Shown here in pieces: positions 1 through 6,737 of a stretch of 64,000 nt of DNA (position 1 is its first letter; each line of letters opens with the position of its first letter). Origin of the DNA: OFTM10 sp964344055 (GTDB lineage: Bacteria; Actinomycetota; Acidimicrobiia; Acidimicrobiales; Aldehydirespiratoraceae). The notes beneath the pieces are model-generated. The model saw nothing but the letters and a program-made list of their open reading frames with translations, had not been told where the DNA came from and ran no database searches. The stretch spans positions 1 to 64,000 of the forward strand of contig CAYFLT010000006.1 of the NCBI GenBank assembly GCA_964344055.1, in the 5' to 3' direction. Both the position numbers and the translations under genes were made by a program.

Positions 1-177
1 CGATTCTCTTCGTGTCCCCACCACTGCCCGAACGGCGTCTCGTGCCTACAGCGTGCCTAGAAGGATCGGGAAACGGTGCGATTCGAAGGGACCAGACGGG
101 ACGTTCGATCGACCCGAATACGGCCTCTGACCTGCATAGACGCAGGTCAGGGCACACACTGGCATGCAGTCCCCGGC
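1..177. other. non-coding flank of tRNA-Gly fragment
   Basis: I see no credible gene here. The stretch holds a direct repeat CGTGCCTA at 41-48 and 52-59, and a perfect 9-bp inverted repeat (127-135 with 142-150). It runs straight into the 3' half of a tRNA-Gly gene without a matching tRNA 5' half. Direct repeats plus a tRNA 3' half are what one expects at the attachment region of a tRNA-targeting integrative element, with the repeats as possible integrase arm sites. No integrase gene is visible, so this is inference. Confidence 0.35.
127..150. terminator. 9-bp perfect hairpin, terminator or recombinase site
   Basis: CTGACCTGC (127-135) pairs exactly with GCAGGTCAG (142-150) around a 6-nt loop. 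No T-run follows, so it is not a classical intrinsic terminator. It could end an integrase-type gene lying to the left, or be part of an attachment site. Confidence 0.4.
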
Positions 178-221
178 GAGCTTCCCAAGCTGAGAACGCG
201 AGTTCGATTCTCGTCACCCGC
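178..221 (+). tRNA. 3' half of tRNA-Gly(CCC), 5' half not matching
   Basis: The anticodon loop TTCCCAA (anticodon CCC), the T-arm GCGAG-TTCGATT-CTCGT and the acceptor 3' strand CACCCGC are all in the correct order, so this is the 3' half of a glycine tRNA that stops at the assembly gap. The expected acceptor 5' strand GCGGGTG and a D-arm are absent upstream. The bases before the anticodon loop (CGAGC) pair with the 3' side at only three of five positions. This fits an attachment-site remnant in which only the 3' half of the tRNA was duplicated by an integrating element; truncation or a misjoin is the alternative. Confidence 0.6.
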
Positions 222-249
222 NNNNNNNNNNNNNNNNNNNNNNNNNNNN
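222..249. other. assembly gap (28 N)
   Basis: Unknown bases directly after the acceptor stem of the tRNA-Gly fragment. The discriminator base and any junction of an integrated element lie inside it. Confidence 0.95.
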
Positions 250-306
250 TCGAGAATTCGCGGCTACGCCGACGGAGAACGAACGCTGACGTCGTCCTCT
301 GTTCTG

Positions 307-456
307 ATGGGAGAGACGGGAGTCAGCCCGGAGGGCACGGCACAGGCGTCGCTCGATCCTCGGCAGTTCGCCGAGTGGTACGCCGACGTTCTTCCCCGTG
401 TGTACGGGTACCTCTCCAGGGACCTGGCCCTGGCTCGGTACCGCCCATCCGGATGA
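307..456 (+). pseudogene. N-terminal fragment resembling ECF sigma factor
   Basis: The reading frame gives a 49-residue peptide containing FAEWYADVLPRVYGYLSR. This resembles the first helix of region 2 of extracytoplasmic-function sigma factors, after which the frame ends in unrelated residues. A functional ECF sigma factor needs about 170 residues with regions 2 and 4, so this is at most a remnant. The break lies about 190 nt from the assembly gap, so either a true deletion or an assembly join could explain it. Confidence 0.4.
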
Positions 457-583
457 CGCAGACCTGATGTGGGGCTCCACCGAGTCGTTCGGTATCCCGA
501 TCCCTGTGTGGACCGACGAGTCGATGGAACTGTGGTCCGAGCGGGTTCCCGAATTCATCGCCTCGCTCGCCGACGATTCATAG
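443..583 (+). pseudogene. C-terminal fragment of unrecognised protein
   Basis: A second frame, shifted relative to the sigma-like fragment, encodes about 46 residues beginning AHPDDADLMWGSTESFG and ending at a stop at 581-583. It reads like the natural acidic C-terminus of a globular protein, but I do not recognise the family. No start codon with a ribosome binding site precedes it in the right place, so it appears to be the tail of a gene whose front is missing, joined to the sigma-like fragment near position 440. Confidence 0.35.
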
Positions 584-605
584 GCAGCGGATCCCTCGGA
601 CGGCT

Positions 606-637
606 GGCCCCGACGGTCCCCCGTGGACCGCGGGGCC
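606..637. terminator. bipartite GC-rich hairpin
   Basis: GGCCCCG (606-612) pairs with CGGGGCC (631-637), and inside it GGTCC (615-619) pairs with GGACC (625-629). It stands between the broken fragment ending at 583 and the desaturase promoter. There is no T-tract; such stems commonly end transcripts in high-GC genomes. Confidence 0.45.
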
Positions 638-683
638 GGTCGGCGGGGCCTTACACTCAGTTGTGCGAATGTCGATCCGACTG

Positions 684-696
684 TAACATCGCAGCC
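684..696 (+). promoter_or_regulatory. -10 element TAACAT, desaturase
   Basis: TAACAT at 684-689 is followed by 7 nt and the ATG at 697, so transcription would begin at or next to the start codon. Confidence 0.5.
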
Positions 697-1686
697 ATGC
701 CTTCGACCTCCACCGCGCCCACCCACGACGAGTTGGTCGCCGAGATGACCGGTGGGATGGTGCCCACCGACGTCCCTGCATTCGAAGGAAGCGATCGCCT
801 CCGCCCCGACGGTCGGCCCAAGGGCGAGTTCCGGGCCGAGTTGAAGCAGATCGCCAACTTCCGCAACGTGATCACCACCGTCGTGTCGCTGGCACTGCCG
901 GTCGCGCTCGTCGCCGCGGTCGTGACCATCGATCATTGGCTGGCGGTGGTCATCGCAGTACCGCTCATGGGCATTTTCCAGAACCGCCTCTTCATCCTCC
1001 ACCACGAGGCCGCGCACCGCCTGCTGTTCACCAGCCGGCGCTGGAACGACTGGATCGGTGTGACCCTGTGCGGCTGGATCGCATTCGGAACCGGCTCCCA
1101 CAGCTACCGGCGCGGCCACTCCAACCACCACCGCGACGAGTTCGGTCCGAAGGAGCCGGACTTCCTCCTCTACTCCTTCTATCCGATCACCCGTGCCTCG
1201 ATGCGGCGCAAGCTCGTTCGCGACATCAGCGGCGTGTCGGCCTATCGCATCCTCAAGCCGCGGCTGACCGGCATCGTGAAGCCGAAGTACATGAAGAACA
1301 GCTTCCGCTTCTACCTGGGGCAGGCAGTGATCTTCAGCCTGTTCCTAATGGCCGGCCAACCGTGGTTGTTCCTCGTCTTGTGGGTGCTCCCCTACGTGAG
1401 CATCTACCAGGTCCTGAACCGGCTACGGGCCATCGCCGAACACGCGGGGTTGACCCGGTCACCGGATCGCAGGATCACGTCCCACCACATCCGACAGAAC
1501 TGGCTCGCCACCACCGTCATGGTCCCCTACGGCATCGGTCTCCATCTGGCGCACCACGTCGACTCGGGGATCCCGTTCCGGAACCTCCCGGCCTTCACCA
1601 AGGCGCTCGAGGAGGACGGCTACATCACGCCCGAGATCACCTGGCCGTCGTATCGGGCCCTCTGGAAGGCGCTGGCCTCGGGGTGA
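697..1686 (+). CDS. membrane fatty acid desaturase
   Basis: A 329-residue di-iron membrane desaturase-type enzyme that should introduce a double bond or hydroxyl into an acyl chain at the membrane. It shows the three histidine boxes of the family: HHEAAHR near residue 107, HSNHH near residue 142, and HLAHH near residue 290. Hydrophobic segments lie around residues 55-95 and 215-245. The ATG at 697 was chosen because a -10-like TAACAT stands 7 nt upstream and the family domain begins soon after; a longer frame upstream has no support. The next gene starts inside its stop codon, so the two are co-transcribed. The exact substrate (fatty acid, sphingolipid or carotenoid) cannot be read from the sequence. 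Confidence 0.85.
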   Translation: MPSTSTAPTHDELVAEMTGGMVPTDVPAFEGSDRLRPDGRPKGEFRAELKQIANFRNVITTVVSLALPVALVAAVVTIDHWLAVVIAVPLMGIFQNRLFILHHEAAHRLLFTSRRWNDWIGVTLCGWIAFGTGSHSYRRGHSNHHRDEFGPKEPDFLLYSFYPITRASMRRKLVRDISGVSAYRILKPRLTGIVKPKYMKNSFRFYLGQAVIFSLFLMAGQPWLFLVLWVLPYVSIYQVLNRLRAIAEHAGLTRSPDRRITSHHIRQNWLATTVMVPYGIGLHLAHHVDSGIPFRNLPAFTKALEEDGYITPEITWPSYRALWKALASG

Positions 1687-2477
1687 CCCCACCCGATGTG
1701 GAGCAACTGCTGCGGCCGCTCTCGGCGCGCAGCCTGATCGCGTCCGCCCTTCTCGGCACCCACCCTCCGGCCATGCCCGGTCGCCTGCTGGTGGCGATGG
1801 CTGAACGGTTCGGGATCAGCGGAGGCACCGCCCGGGTTGCGCTCAGTCGCATGGTCGACCGAGGTGAGCTCACCAACGACAACGGCACCTACCGCCTCGC
1901 CGGGTCCCTGCTCGAACGCCAGGAGCGCCAGGACCACAGCCGCCGGACCGAGCCCACACCGTGGGATGGGACCTGGGAGCAGGCGGTGGTCGTCGCGGCG
2001 GGTCGCCCGTCAGTCGACCGGGCCCAGCTGCGGCGGGCCCTCACCGTGCTCGGCTTCGGCGAACGCCGCGAAGGGGTCTGGATGCGGCCTGCCAACCTCG
2101 ACCCTGACCGCCAGCGCTCCGCGCGGCTGGCGGCGAGCGAACAGGTCGAGTGGTTCACCCTCGAGCCCATCGGAGCTGTCCGTGGACGCGCGCTCGTCGC
2201 CGATTTCTTCGACCTCGACGGTTGGGCCGCGATCGCGAGCGCCCTGATGAGCGCCACCGAGGACGCGCGCGGTCGGCTCGAATCCGATGATGGAGCGGTT
2301 GTCTCGGGCTTCAACCTGGCCTCGGCCACCCTCAGGCACCTGACCCACGATCCCCAACTGCCGGCCGAGCTGTCGCCGCCGGACTGGCCCGCTGCCGACC
2401 TCCGCGCCGCCTACGAGGACTTCGAAGCCGCATACCAACGGCTACTCCGCGGCTTCTTCCGCGCGGCTGCTGCGTAG
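1683..2477 (+). CDS. PaaX-family transcriptional regulator
   Basis: A 264-residue protein with the layout of PaaX repressors. An N-terminal winged helix-turn-helix covers roughly residues 15-75 (ISGGTARVALSRMVDRGEL is the recognition part), followed by the PaaX central and C-terminal domains. PaaX proteins repress phenylacetate catabolism when phenylacetyl-CoA is absent; related ones control other acyl-CoA pathways. The GTG start overlaps the desaturase stop codon by 4 nt (GTGA), implying translational coupling, so this protein probably controls its own transcript and the lipid step encoded upstream. No paa genes lie in the window, so phenylacetate is not assumed. Confidence 0.8.
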   Translation: MTPPDVEQLLRPLSARSLIASALLGTHPPAMPGRLLVAMAERFGISGGTARVALSRMVDRGELTNDNGTYRLAGSLLERQERQDHSRRTEPTPWDGTWEQAVVVAAGRPSVDRAQLRRALTVLGFGERREGVWMRPANLDPDRQRSARLAASEQVEWFTLEPIGAVRGRALVADFFDLDGWAAIASALMSATEDARGRLESDDGAVVSGFNLASATLRHLTHDPQLPAELSPPDWPAADLRAAYEDFEAAYQRLLRGFFRAAAA

Positions 2478-2487
2478 TGAAGGCGTC

Positions 2488-2515
2488 GTCCGACGCGTCC
2501 GCGGGTGCGTCGGAC
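2488..2515. terminator. bidirectional terminator hairpin
   Basis: GTCCGACGC (2488-2496) pairs perfectly with GCGTCGGAC (2507-2515). It sits between the converging PaaX-family gene and the zinc-ribbon gene, 5-10 nt from each stop codon. Confidence 0.65.
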
Positions 2516-2520
2516 TCGGC

Positions 2521-2715
2521 TCAGGCGATCGAGCAGCTCATGTCTGCGCCGCAGCAGAGCGGCGACTTGATCTTGCCGTGGCCGTTCGGGCACACGGAGA
2601 TCTGCACGCTGGAACCGTCGTCCTTGACCAGGGTGTCGTTCACGAGCGGAGCGTCGCAGTGACCACACGTGGCGTTGACCGACATTCCGCAGGAGGGGCA
2701 TTCGTAAGTAGCCAT
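2521..2715 (-). CDS. small zinc-ribbon protein
   Basis: A 64-residue protein with four metal-binding-like elements: CPSC near residue 6, CGHC near residue 17, a single C in SVCPNGH near residue 42, and LCCGADMSC near residue 53. The pairs could hold one or two zinc ions. Small proteins of this type are common in actinobacteria, but I know no assigned function; a structural, chaperone or nucleic-acid role is possible. A -10-like TAGGGT stands 6 nt before the ATG on its strand. It is transcribed alone, ending at the shared terminator. Confidence 0.7.
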   Translation of the reverse strand: MATYECPSCGMSVNATCGHCDAPLVNDTLVKDDGSSVQISVCPNGHGKIKSPLCCGADMSCSIA

Positions 2716-2727
2716 CGGGACACCCTA
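2716..2727 (-). promoter_or_regulatory. -10 element TAGGGT, zinc-ribbon gene
   Basis: TAGGGT on the minus strand (2727-2722) followed by 6 nt and the ATG ending at 2715. Confidence 0.5.
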
Positions 2728-2781
2728 GGGGCCACGCGACCCTCGGCTGTGCCGAGCCGCCGCTCATGCCAAGATCAATCG

Positions 2782-3642
2782 GTGGCGACGGTGTACCTGG
2801 TGGACGGGACGTTCGAACTGTTCCGGTGCTTCCACGGCGCGCCTCGCGCCACCAACAACTCCGGAGAGGAGGTCGGCGCGGGCCGAGCGCTCCTCGCCAC
2901 CCTGGTCGCCCTCCTGGAGCATCGGAACGTCACCCATGCGGCGGTCGCGTTCGACTCGATCATCGCTCCGGCGGCCACGTCGGGGCCATCGTCAGCCGAG
3001 GACCTGATCGGGGCCCAGCAACCACTCGCCGCGGAGATCGTGCGGGCACTCGGCCTCACCCTCTGGCCGGCCGGCCGATTCCAGGCTGACGACCTCCTGG
3101 CCACCGGTGCCAGTCGGCTCACCGAAGACCCAGCGGTCGATCAGGTGGTGATCTGCACCACCGACAACGACCTCAACCAGTCCGTCCGCGGGCGACGGGT
3201 CGTCCTCCTCGACCGCATCCGAGACATCGAGACCGACGAGGAGGCGGTCCGGGCGAGATATGGAGTGGGTCCCGAACAGATCCCCGATCTCTTCGCCCTC
3301 GTCGGCGACCGTTCGGACGGCTTGGCGGGCCTCCCGGGTTGGGGAGCCAAGAGCGCAGCCACCGTCCTGAGCCGCTACGGACGGATCGAGGACATCCCGG
3401 CCGACCCGGCGGAGTGGGACGTGACCGTTCGCCGTGCAGATCGACTGGCGACGGTCCTCCGGGAACGGCACGAGGAAGCGATCCTCGGGCGGGAACTGTC
3501 GGTTCGCCGCCCCGATCTCCCCATGACCGTCGAGCTGGACGCGCTCGCGTGGCGCGGGGCGCACCGAGAACAGATCGCTGCCGTCGTCAGCCGGCTCGAC
3601 GACGACTCAGCCGTGACTCGGATCACCCGCTGGCAGGAGTGA
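2782..3642 (+). CDS. 5'-3' exonuclease / FEN-like nuclease
   Basis: A 286-residue stand-alone homologue of the 5' nuclease domain of DNA polymerase I. The metal-binding acidic residues of the family are visible: LVDGTFELFR at the N-terminus, FDS near residue 63, ADDLLATG near residue 103, and TTDNDLNQ near residue 128. The helix-hairpin-helix follows as GDRSDGLAGLPGWGAKSA near residue 180. Such proteins remove RNA primers or flaps, or process branched DNA. The GTG at 2782 is chosen because it is directly followed by the conserved VYLVDGT strand; no upstream start is better. It is a single gene converging on the nitroreductase with an 12-nt gap. Confidence 0.8.
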   Translation: MATVYLVDGTFELFRCFHGAPRATNNSGEEVGAGRALLATLVALLEHRNVTHAAVAFDSIIAPAATSGPSSAEDLIGAQQPLAAEIVRALGLTLWPAGRFQADDLLATGASRLTEDPAVDQVVICTTDNDLNQSVRGRRVVLLDRIRDIETDEEAVRARYGVGPEQIPDLFALVGDRSDGLAGLPGWGAKSAATVLSRYGRIEDIPADPAEWDVTVRRADRLATVLRERHEEAILGRELSVRRPDLPMTVELDALAWRGAHREQIAAVVSRLDDDSAVTRITRWQE

Positions 3643-3654
3643 CGGCTCCGACGG

Positions 3655-4167
3655 TCAATCCGCCCAGCGGCCCTGCATGAGGTAGTCCTCGAGCGCCACT
3701 CGTGGACTCGCGATCGCCGGCGGGGCCTCCCCGCCCGGAGCAGGCCAGCCGAGCGTCACGAACATGAGTGCCTCGTGGGTGTCGGGTATACCGAGCCGCG
3801 CCGCGACGACCTCGGGATGATGGACCGTGACCGGACACGTGGCGAGCCCCTCGGCGTGGGCCGCCACCATCAGGTTCTGGAGGTGGCGACCGACATCGAA
3901 CTGGAGTCGCAGGCTGCCACCCGTGCGAACCACGGCCACCACCACGATCGGCGCCTTGTCGATCCAGTCCGCGAAGTCACCCGCGGCCTTGATGGCGGTC
4001 TTGTCCTCGGCCTCGGTCACCGCGACGAGCCGGACCGGTTGGTGGTTCTTCGCCGAACCGGCCATACGAGCCGCGTCGAACACGCGCCGAAGGACGTCCT
4101 CGTCGATCGGAGCATCGGTGTAGGCACGGGTGTCGCGCTTGGTGCGGAGGGCGGTGAGAGCATCCAT
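3655..4167 (-). CDS. nitroreductase family protein
   Basis: A 170-residue FMN-dependent oxidoreductase of the nitroreductase fold. The N-terminus carries the flavin-binding pattern of the family (RTKRDTRAY, then SAKNHQPVRLVAV near residue 38), and a C-terminal VTLGWP segment matches the usual last strand. The protein is a little short for the family (about 180-220). Members reduce nitro compounds, quinones or flavins, or form or break small ring bonds; the substrate cannot be predicted. It is divergent from the VOC gene at 4227. Confidence 0.75.
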   Translation of the reverse strand: MDALTALRTKRDTRAYTDAPIDEDVLRRVFDAARMAGSAKNHQPVRLVAVTEAEDKTAIKAAGDFADWIDKAPIVVVAVVRTGGSLRLQFDVGRHLQNLMVAAHAEGLATCPVTVHHPEVVAARLGIPDTHEALMFVTLGWPAPGGEAPPAIASPRVALEDYLMQGRWAD

Positions 4168-4214
4168 GGCGGGAGTCTGCCACGGGTCGCCGAACCCTCC
4201 GAATGGAGCCGGGG

Positions 4215-4226
4215 TACGGTCCTGAC
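4215..4226 (+). promoter_or_regulatory. -10 element TACGGT, VOC gene
   Basis: TACGGT at 4215-4220, then 6 nt, then ATG at 4227. Confidence 0.45.
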
Positions 4227-4589
4227 ATGACCGTGTCCAATCCCGGTACCCGAATCGTTTCCAAGATCGTCTTTCCCGTCCTCGACATGGAGGAGGCGCA
4301 GGCGTTCTACCGCTCGCTCGGGTTCGCAGTCGAGGGGTACGACGCCAACTACGCCTGGGTCACCAACGCCGGCGACGAGGTACTCCACCTGGCGGCTGCT
4401 GATCACTTCGAGCGAGGTGCGAACCGGGCGGCCGGGTATCTCCACGTACAGGACGCCGCCGACTGGCACACCGCTTGGACCGAGGCCGGCATCGCCGTCG
4501 GCGACCTCGTCGATCAACCGTGGGGGATGCGGGAGTTCACCCTGATCGATCCGGATGGGAACTTCCTTCGAGTCGGTCAGAACACGTGA
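4227..4589 (+). CDS. VOC (glyoxalase/bleomycin-resistance fold) protein
   Basis: A 120-residue vicinal-oxygen-chelate fold protein: an N-terminal KIVFPVLDMEEAQAFYRSLGF half and a C-terminal half ending in LIDPDGNFLRVGQ. Only one domain is present, so a dimer would form the active site. Family members include glyoxalases, epimerases, dioxygenases and antibiotic-binding proteins. The internal ATG at 4227 is preferred over an earlier in-frame ATG at 4203 because a TACGGT element stands 6 nt upstream. The downstream SDR starts 11 nt after the stop, so they probably share a transcript. Confidence 0.7.
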   Translation: MTVSNPGTRIVSKIVFPVLDMEEAQAFYRSLGFAVEGYDANYAWVTNAGDEVLHLAAADHFERGANRAAGYLHVQDAADWHTAWTEAGIAVGDLVDQPWGMREFTLIDPDGNFLRVGQNT

Positions 4590-4600
4590 GGAGGGCAGCG

Positions 4601-5389
4601 ATGAAGAAGCACTGGGACCGGGCGCTGGTGACCGGAGCGTCCAGCGGGATCGGCCGGGAGATGTGCCGGCTGCTGGCCGAGGTGGGCACCGACCTCGTGG
4701 TCGTGGCCCGCGACACCGAGCGGCTCGACGCACTGGCCGAGGAGTTGGCTGTCGATGTCGAGGTGCTGACCGCCGACCTGAGCGATCCGGCCGCGGTGGC
4801 TGCGGTTGCCGCCCGCATCGAGCAGGAGGACCAGCCGGTCGATCTCGTCGTGAACAACGCAGGGCTCGGGTTCAGCGGCGACTTCGCCGACATCTCGATC
4901 GAGCGGGCGCGGCTGGTGGCGGGCGTGAACGTCGTGGCCCTCCACGAGCTCTGCCACGCTGCCGCCAACGCACTGCGTCGCCGAGGTAGGGGCACGATCC
5001 TCAACGTGTCGTCGATCGCCGGCGACCTGCCCGGCTCCTCATCGGCCACCTACAACGCCACCAAGGCGTTCGTCACCAGCCTCAGCCAGTCGCTCCACAT
5101 CGAGCTGCGGCCCCATGGTGTCGGAGTGAGCTGCCTGTGTCCGGGCCTCACTCGGACCGAATTCCAGGATCGTGGCGAGGTCGATGTGAGCAACCTTCCG
5201 AACGTCGTGTGGCAGTCCGCCGAAACCGTGGCCCGCCAGGCGCTCGAAGGGGCCGCCGCGGGGAAGCCGGTGGTGACCACCGGAGCGATGAACAAGGTGG
5301 CCTCGCGGCTGGTGCGAAGTGCCCCCCGGTTGCTGGCTCGCGAGATAGCCGCCCGGACCAATCGAGCGGCTGCCCGCCCCGCCGACTGA
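4601..5389 (+). CDS. short-chain dehydrogenase/reductase
   Basis: A 262-residue classical SDR. The Rossmann dinucleotide motif TGASSGIG is near residue 11, NNAG near residue 84, the catalytic Ser in NVSSIAG near residue 136, and the catalytic pair YNATK near residue 150. The length suits the DltE/YqjQ-like group that acts on lipid or acyl substrates. A strong GAGGAGG ribosome binding site stands 5 nt before the ATG. The reaction is NAD(P)-dependent carbonyl/alcohol interconversion; the substrate is unknown. Confidence 0.8.
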   Translation: MKKHWDRALVTGASSGIGREMCRLLAEVGTDLVVVARDTERLDALAEELAVDVEVLTADLSDPAAVAAVAARIEQEDQPVDLVVNNAGLGFSGDFADISIERARLVAGVNVVALHELCHAAANALRRRGRGTILNVSSIAGDLPGSSSATYNATKAFVTSLSQSLHIELRPHGVGVSCLCPGLTRTEFQDRGEVDVSNLPNVVWQSAETVARQALEGAAAGKPVVTTGAMNKVASRLVRSAPRLLAREIAARTNRAAARPAD

Positions 5390-5394
5390 CCAGC

Positions 5395-5431
5395 GAGTTG
5401 TTGCGGGTGCCTGGCACCACCGCAACAACTC
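5395..5431. repeat. GGTGCCTGGCACC-core hairpin, convergent gene end
   Basis: GAGTTGTTGCG (5395-5405) pairs with CGCAACAACTC (5421-5431), and the centre GGTGCC-T-GGCACC (5406-5418) forms its own stem. It lies between the SDR and the gamma-carbonic-anhydrase-like gene and overlaps the latter's stop codon. The same core with unrelated arms occurs at 48359-48387. It probably acts as a bidirectional terminator, but the repeated core points to a REP-like mobile element. Confidence 0.65.
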
Positions 5432-5987
5432 AGAGGTCGTCGTCGACGGAGACCTCGGCTCGCTTGGCGGCGTACCAGTCGGCGAAGTCGGGTCCGGTCC
5501 AGGCGCGATGGTCACCGGCCGCATAGGCATTGGCGTTGCGGTTGTAGAGCCAGGCATTGAGCCGGTTGGCCCGACCGGATTCCCGCTCAGCTCGAACCTT
5601 GCCCGGTGATCCCATGATGATCGAGTTCGGCGGATACTCCTTGCCCTCGGGGATGAACGTGCCGCCGGCCACGATCGAACCCTTGCCGATCCGGGCGCCG
5701 TCCATGATCGTGGCACCGATCCCGATGAGGCATTCGTCCTCCACGGTGGCGCCGTGGATCGTGACGTGATGGGTGATCGAGCAGAAGTCGCCGATCACGG
5801 TGTCTTCGTCGAAGGCCACGTGGATCATGACGAAGTCCTGGACGTTGGTCATCCGACCGATCCGGATGGTGTTGGCTTCGGCCCGCATCACGACATTGGG
5901 CCAGACCGAACTCCCCTCCCCGATCTCGATCCCGCCGTAGAGGTGGGCAGACGGGTGGACGAACACGCTGGAGTCGATGTTCTGCAT
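5430..5987 (-). CDS. gamma-carbonic anhydrase-like hexapeptide protein
   Basis: A 185-residue left-handed beta-helix protein of the gamma-carbonic anhydrase/PaaY group. Hexapeptide turns (IEIGEG, VVMRAEAN, IRIGRM, TVIGDF, GARIGK) run over residues 18-130. The family's metal-site region is seen as MIHVAF and CSITHHVTIHG (His near 56, 73, 74 and 78). These trimers are hydratases or thioesterase-like proteins, many of them metal-dependent. The start ATG shares one base with the stop of the upstream AhpD-like gene, so the two form an operon. Confidence 0.75.
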   Translation of the reverse strand: MQNIDSSVFVHPSAHLYGGIEIGEGSSVWPNVVMRAEANTIRIGRMTNVQDFVMIHVAFDEDTVIGDFCSITHHVTIHGATVEDECLIGIGATIMDGARIGKGSIVAGGTFIPEGKEYPPNSIIMGSPGKVRAERESGRANRLNAWLYNRNANAYAAGDHRAWTGPDFADWYAAKRAEVSVDDDL

Positions 5988-6652
5988 CAGTCGGGACTCT
6001 GCTCTCGCTGGCTTCGGTTTCGGAAGAACTCGGTCGTGTGCTCGACCGAGAGAGACTCCGCGGGACCGGGGACCTCGACGATCCGTTCGTCGACGTCGTC
6101 GAACTCGAGCCGGAGCGCCCTCATGATCACCGCGTGCATGTCGTACAGGCAGGTGATGTAGGTGAGCTCGAGGATCTCCTCGTCACTGAGATGCCGCTGG
6201 AGGGCCGCGAACACTCCGTCGGAGGTGCGGCCCCCTTCCAGCACGAGGCAGTCCGTGTACGCGAGGACCGCCCTCTCGGCCGCATCGAAACACTCTGCCG
6301 CGCCCCAGGCGGGAATCGCCTCGATCTGCTCCTCGCTGATCCCCACGGTTCGACACGACTTGCAGTGCTGGGAGTAGACGAACTGGCTCGCCCGGGACCA
6401 GCCGACCCGGGTCTGGGCCAGCTCACGCAACTTCGGGTCCAACAGGCGCTTCGGGGAGCGGTAGAGGGCGAGGCCGTCCGCCGCATGGTCGAACACGTCC
6501 GGGACCAGGGCGAACACCGGCCACCAGTCCCCCGGTGAGCCGGTGGGTGTGCCGGGCTCGTCGACCGGGTCCCGGTCGCCGAACAGCATCTCGAAGAACG
6601 GACGGGCGCGGTCGTGGATTTCGGACCGAGGGACCTGTCGGAGGCGCGGCAT
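5987..6652 (-). CDS. carboxymuconolactone decarboxylase/AhpD-like protein
   Basis: A 221-residue protein of the CMD/AhpD fold. The redox-type motif SQHCKSC near residue 96 gives the paired cysteines of peroxidase-like AhpD proteins, within helices rich in E/D and H. Such proteins are alkylhydroperoxidases or ring-opening decarboxylases. The ATG at 6652 is preferred over an upstream in-frame start because TACTCT stands 7 nt upstream and the longer frame would run into the divergent demethylase gene. It shares one base with the downstream gene. Confidence 0.7.
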   Translation of the reverse strand: MPRLRQVPRSEIHDRARPFFEMLFGDRDPVDEPGTPTGSPGDWWPVFALVPDVFDHAADGLALYRSPKRLLDPKLRELAQTRVGWSRASQFVYSQHCKSCRTVGISEEQIEAIPAWGAAECFDAAERAVLAYTDCLVLEGGRTSDGVFAALQRHLSDEEILELTYITCLYDMHAVIMRALRLEFDDVDERIVEVPGPAESLSVEHTTEFFRNRSQREQSPD

Positions 6653-6665
6653 GCCGGGCAGAGTA
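6653..6665 (-). promoter_or_regulatory. -10 element TACTCT, AhpD-like gene
   Basis: TACTCT on the minus strand (6665-6660), 7 nt before the ATG of the AhpD-like gene; divergent from the demethylase promoter. Confidence 0.45.
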
Positions 6666-6699
6666 CGGCACTCGAGCATGACCCTCGGCGCTCCCGTCA

Positions 6700-6714
6700 T
6701 TAGCCTGTGGCTAA
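6700..6714. promoter_or_regulatory. putative operator TTAGCC-TGT-GGCTAA
   Basis: A perfect 6-bp inverted repeat with a 3-nt spacer, placed about 10 nt upstream of the demethylase -10 element, in its -35 region. It is in the only space between two divergent genes, so one bound regulator could control both. Confidence 0.45.
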
Positions 6715-6723
6715 CGCGTCGGA

Positions 6724-6737
6724 TAGACTCACCTGCC
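6724..6737 (+). promoter_or_regulatory. -10 element TAGACT, demethylase
   Basis: TAGACT at 6724-6729, then 8 nt, then ATG at 6738. Confidence 0.45.
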
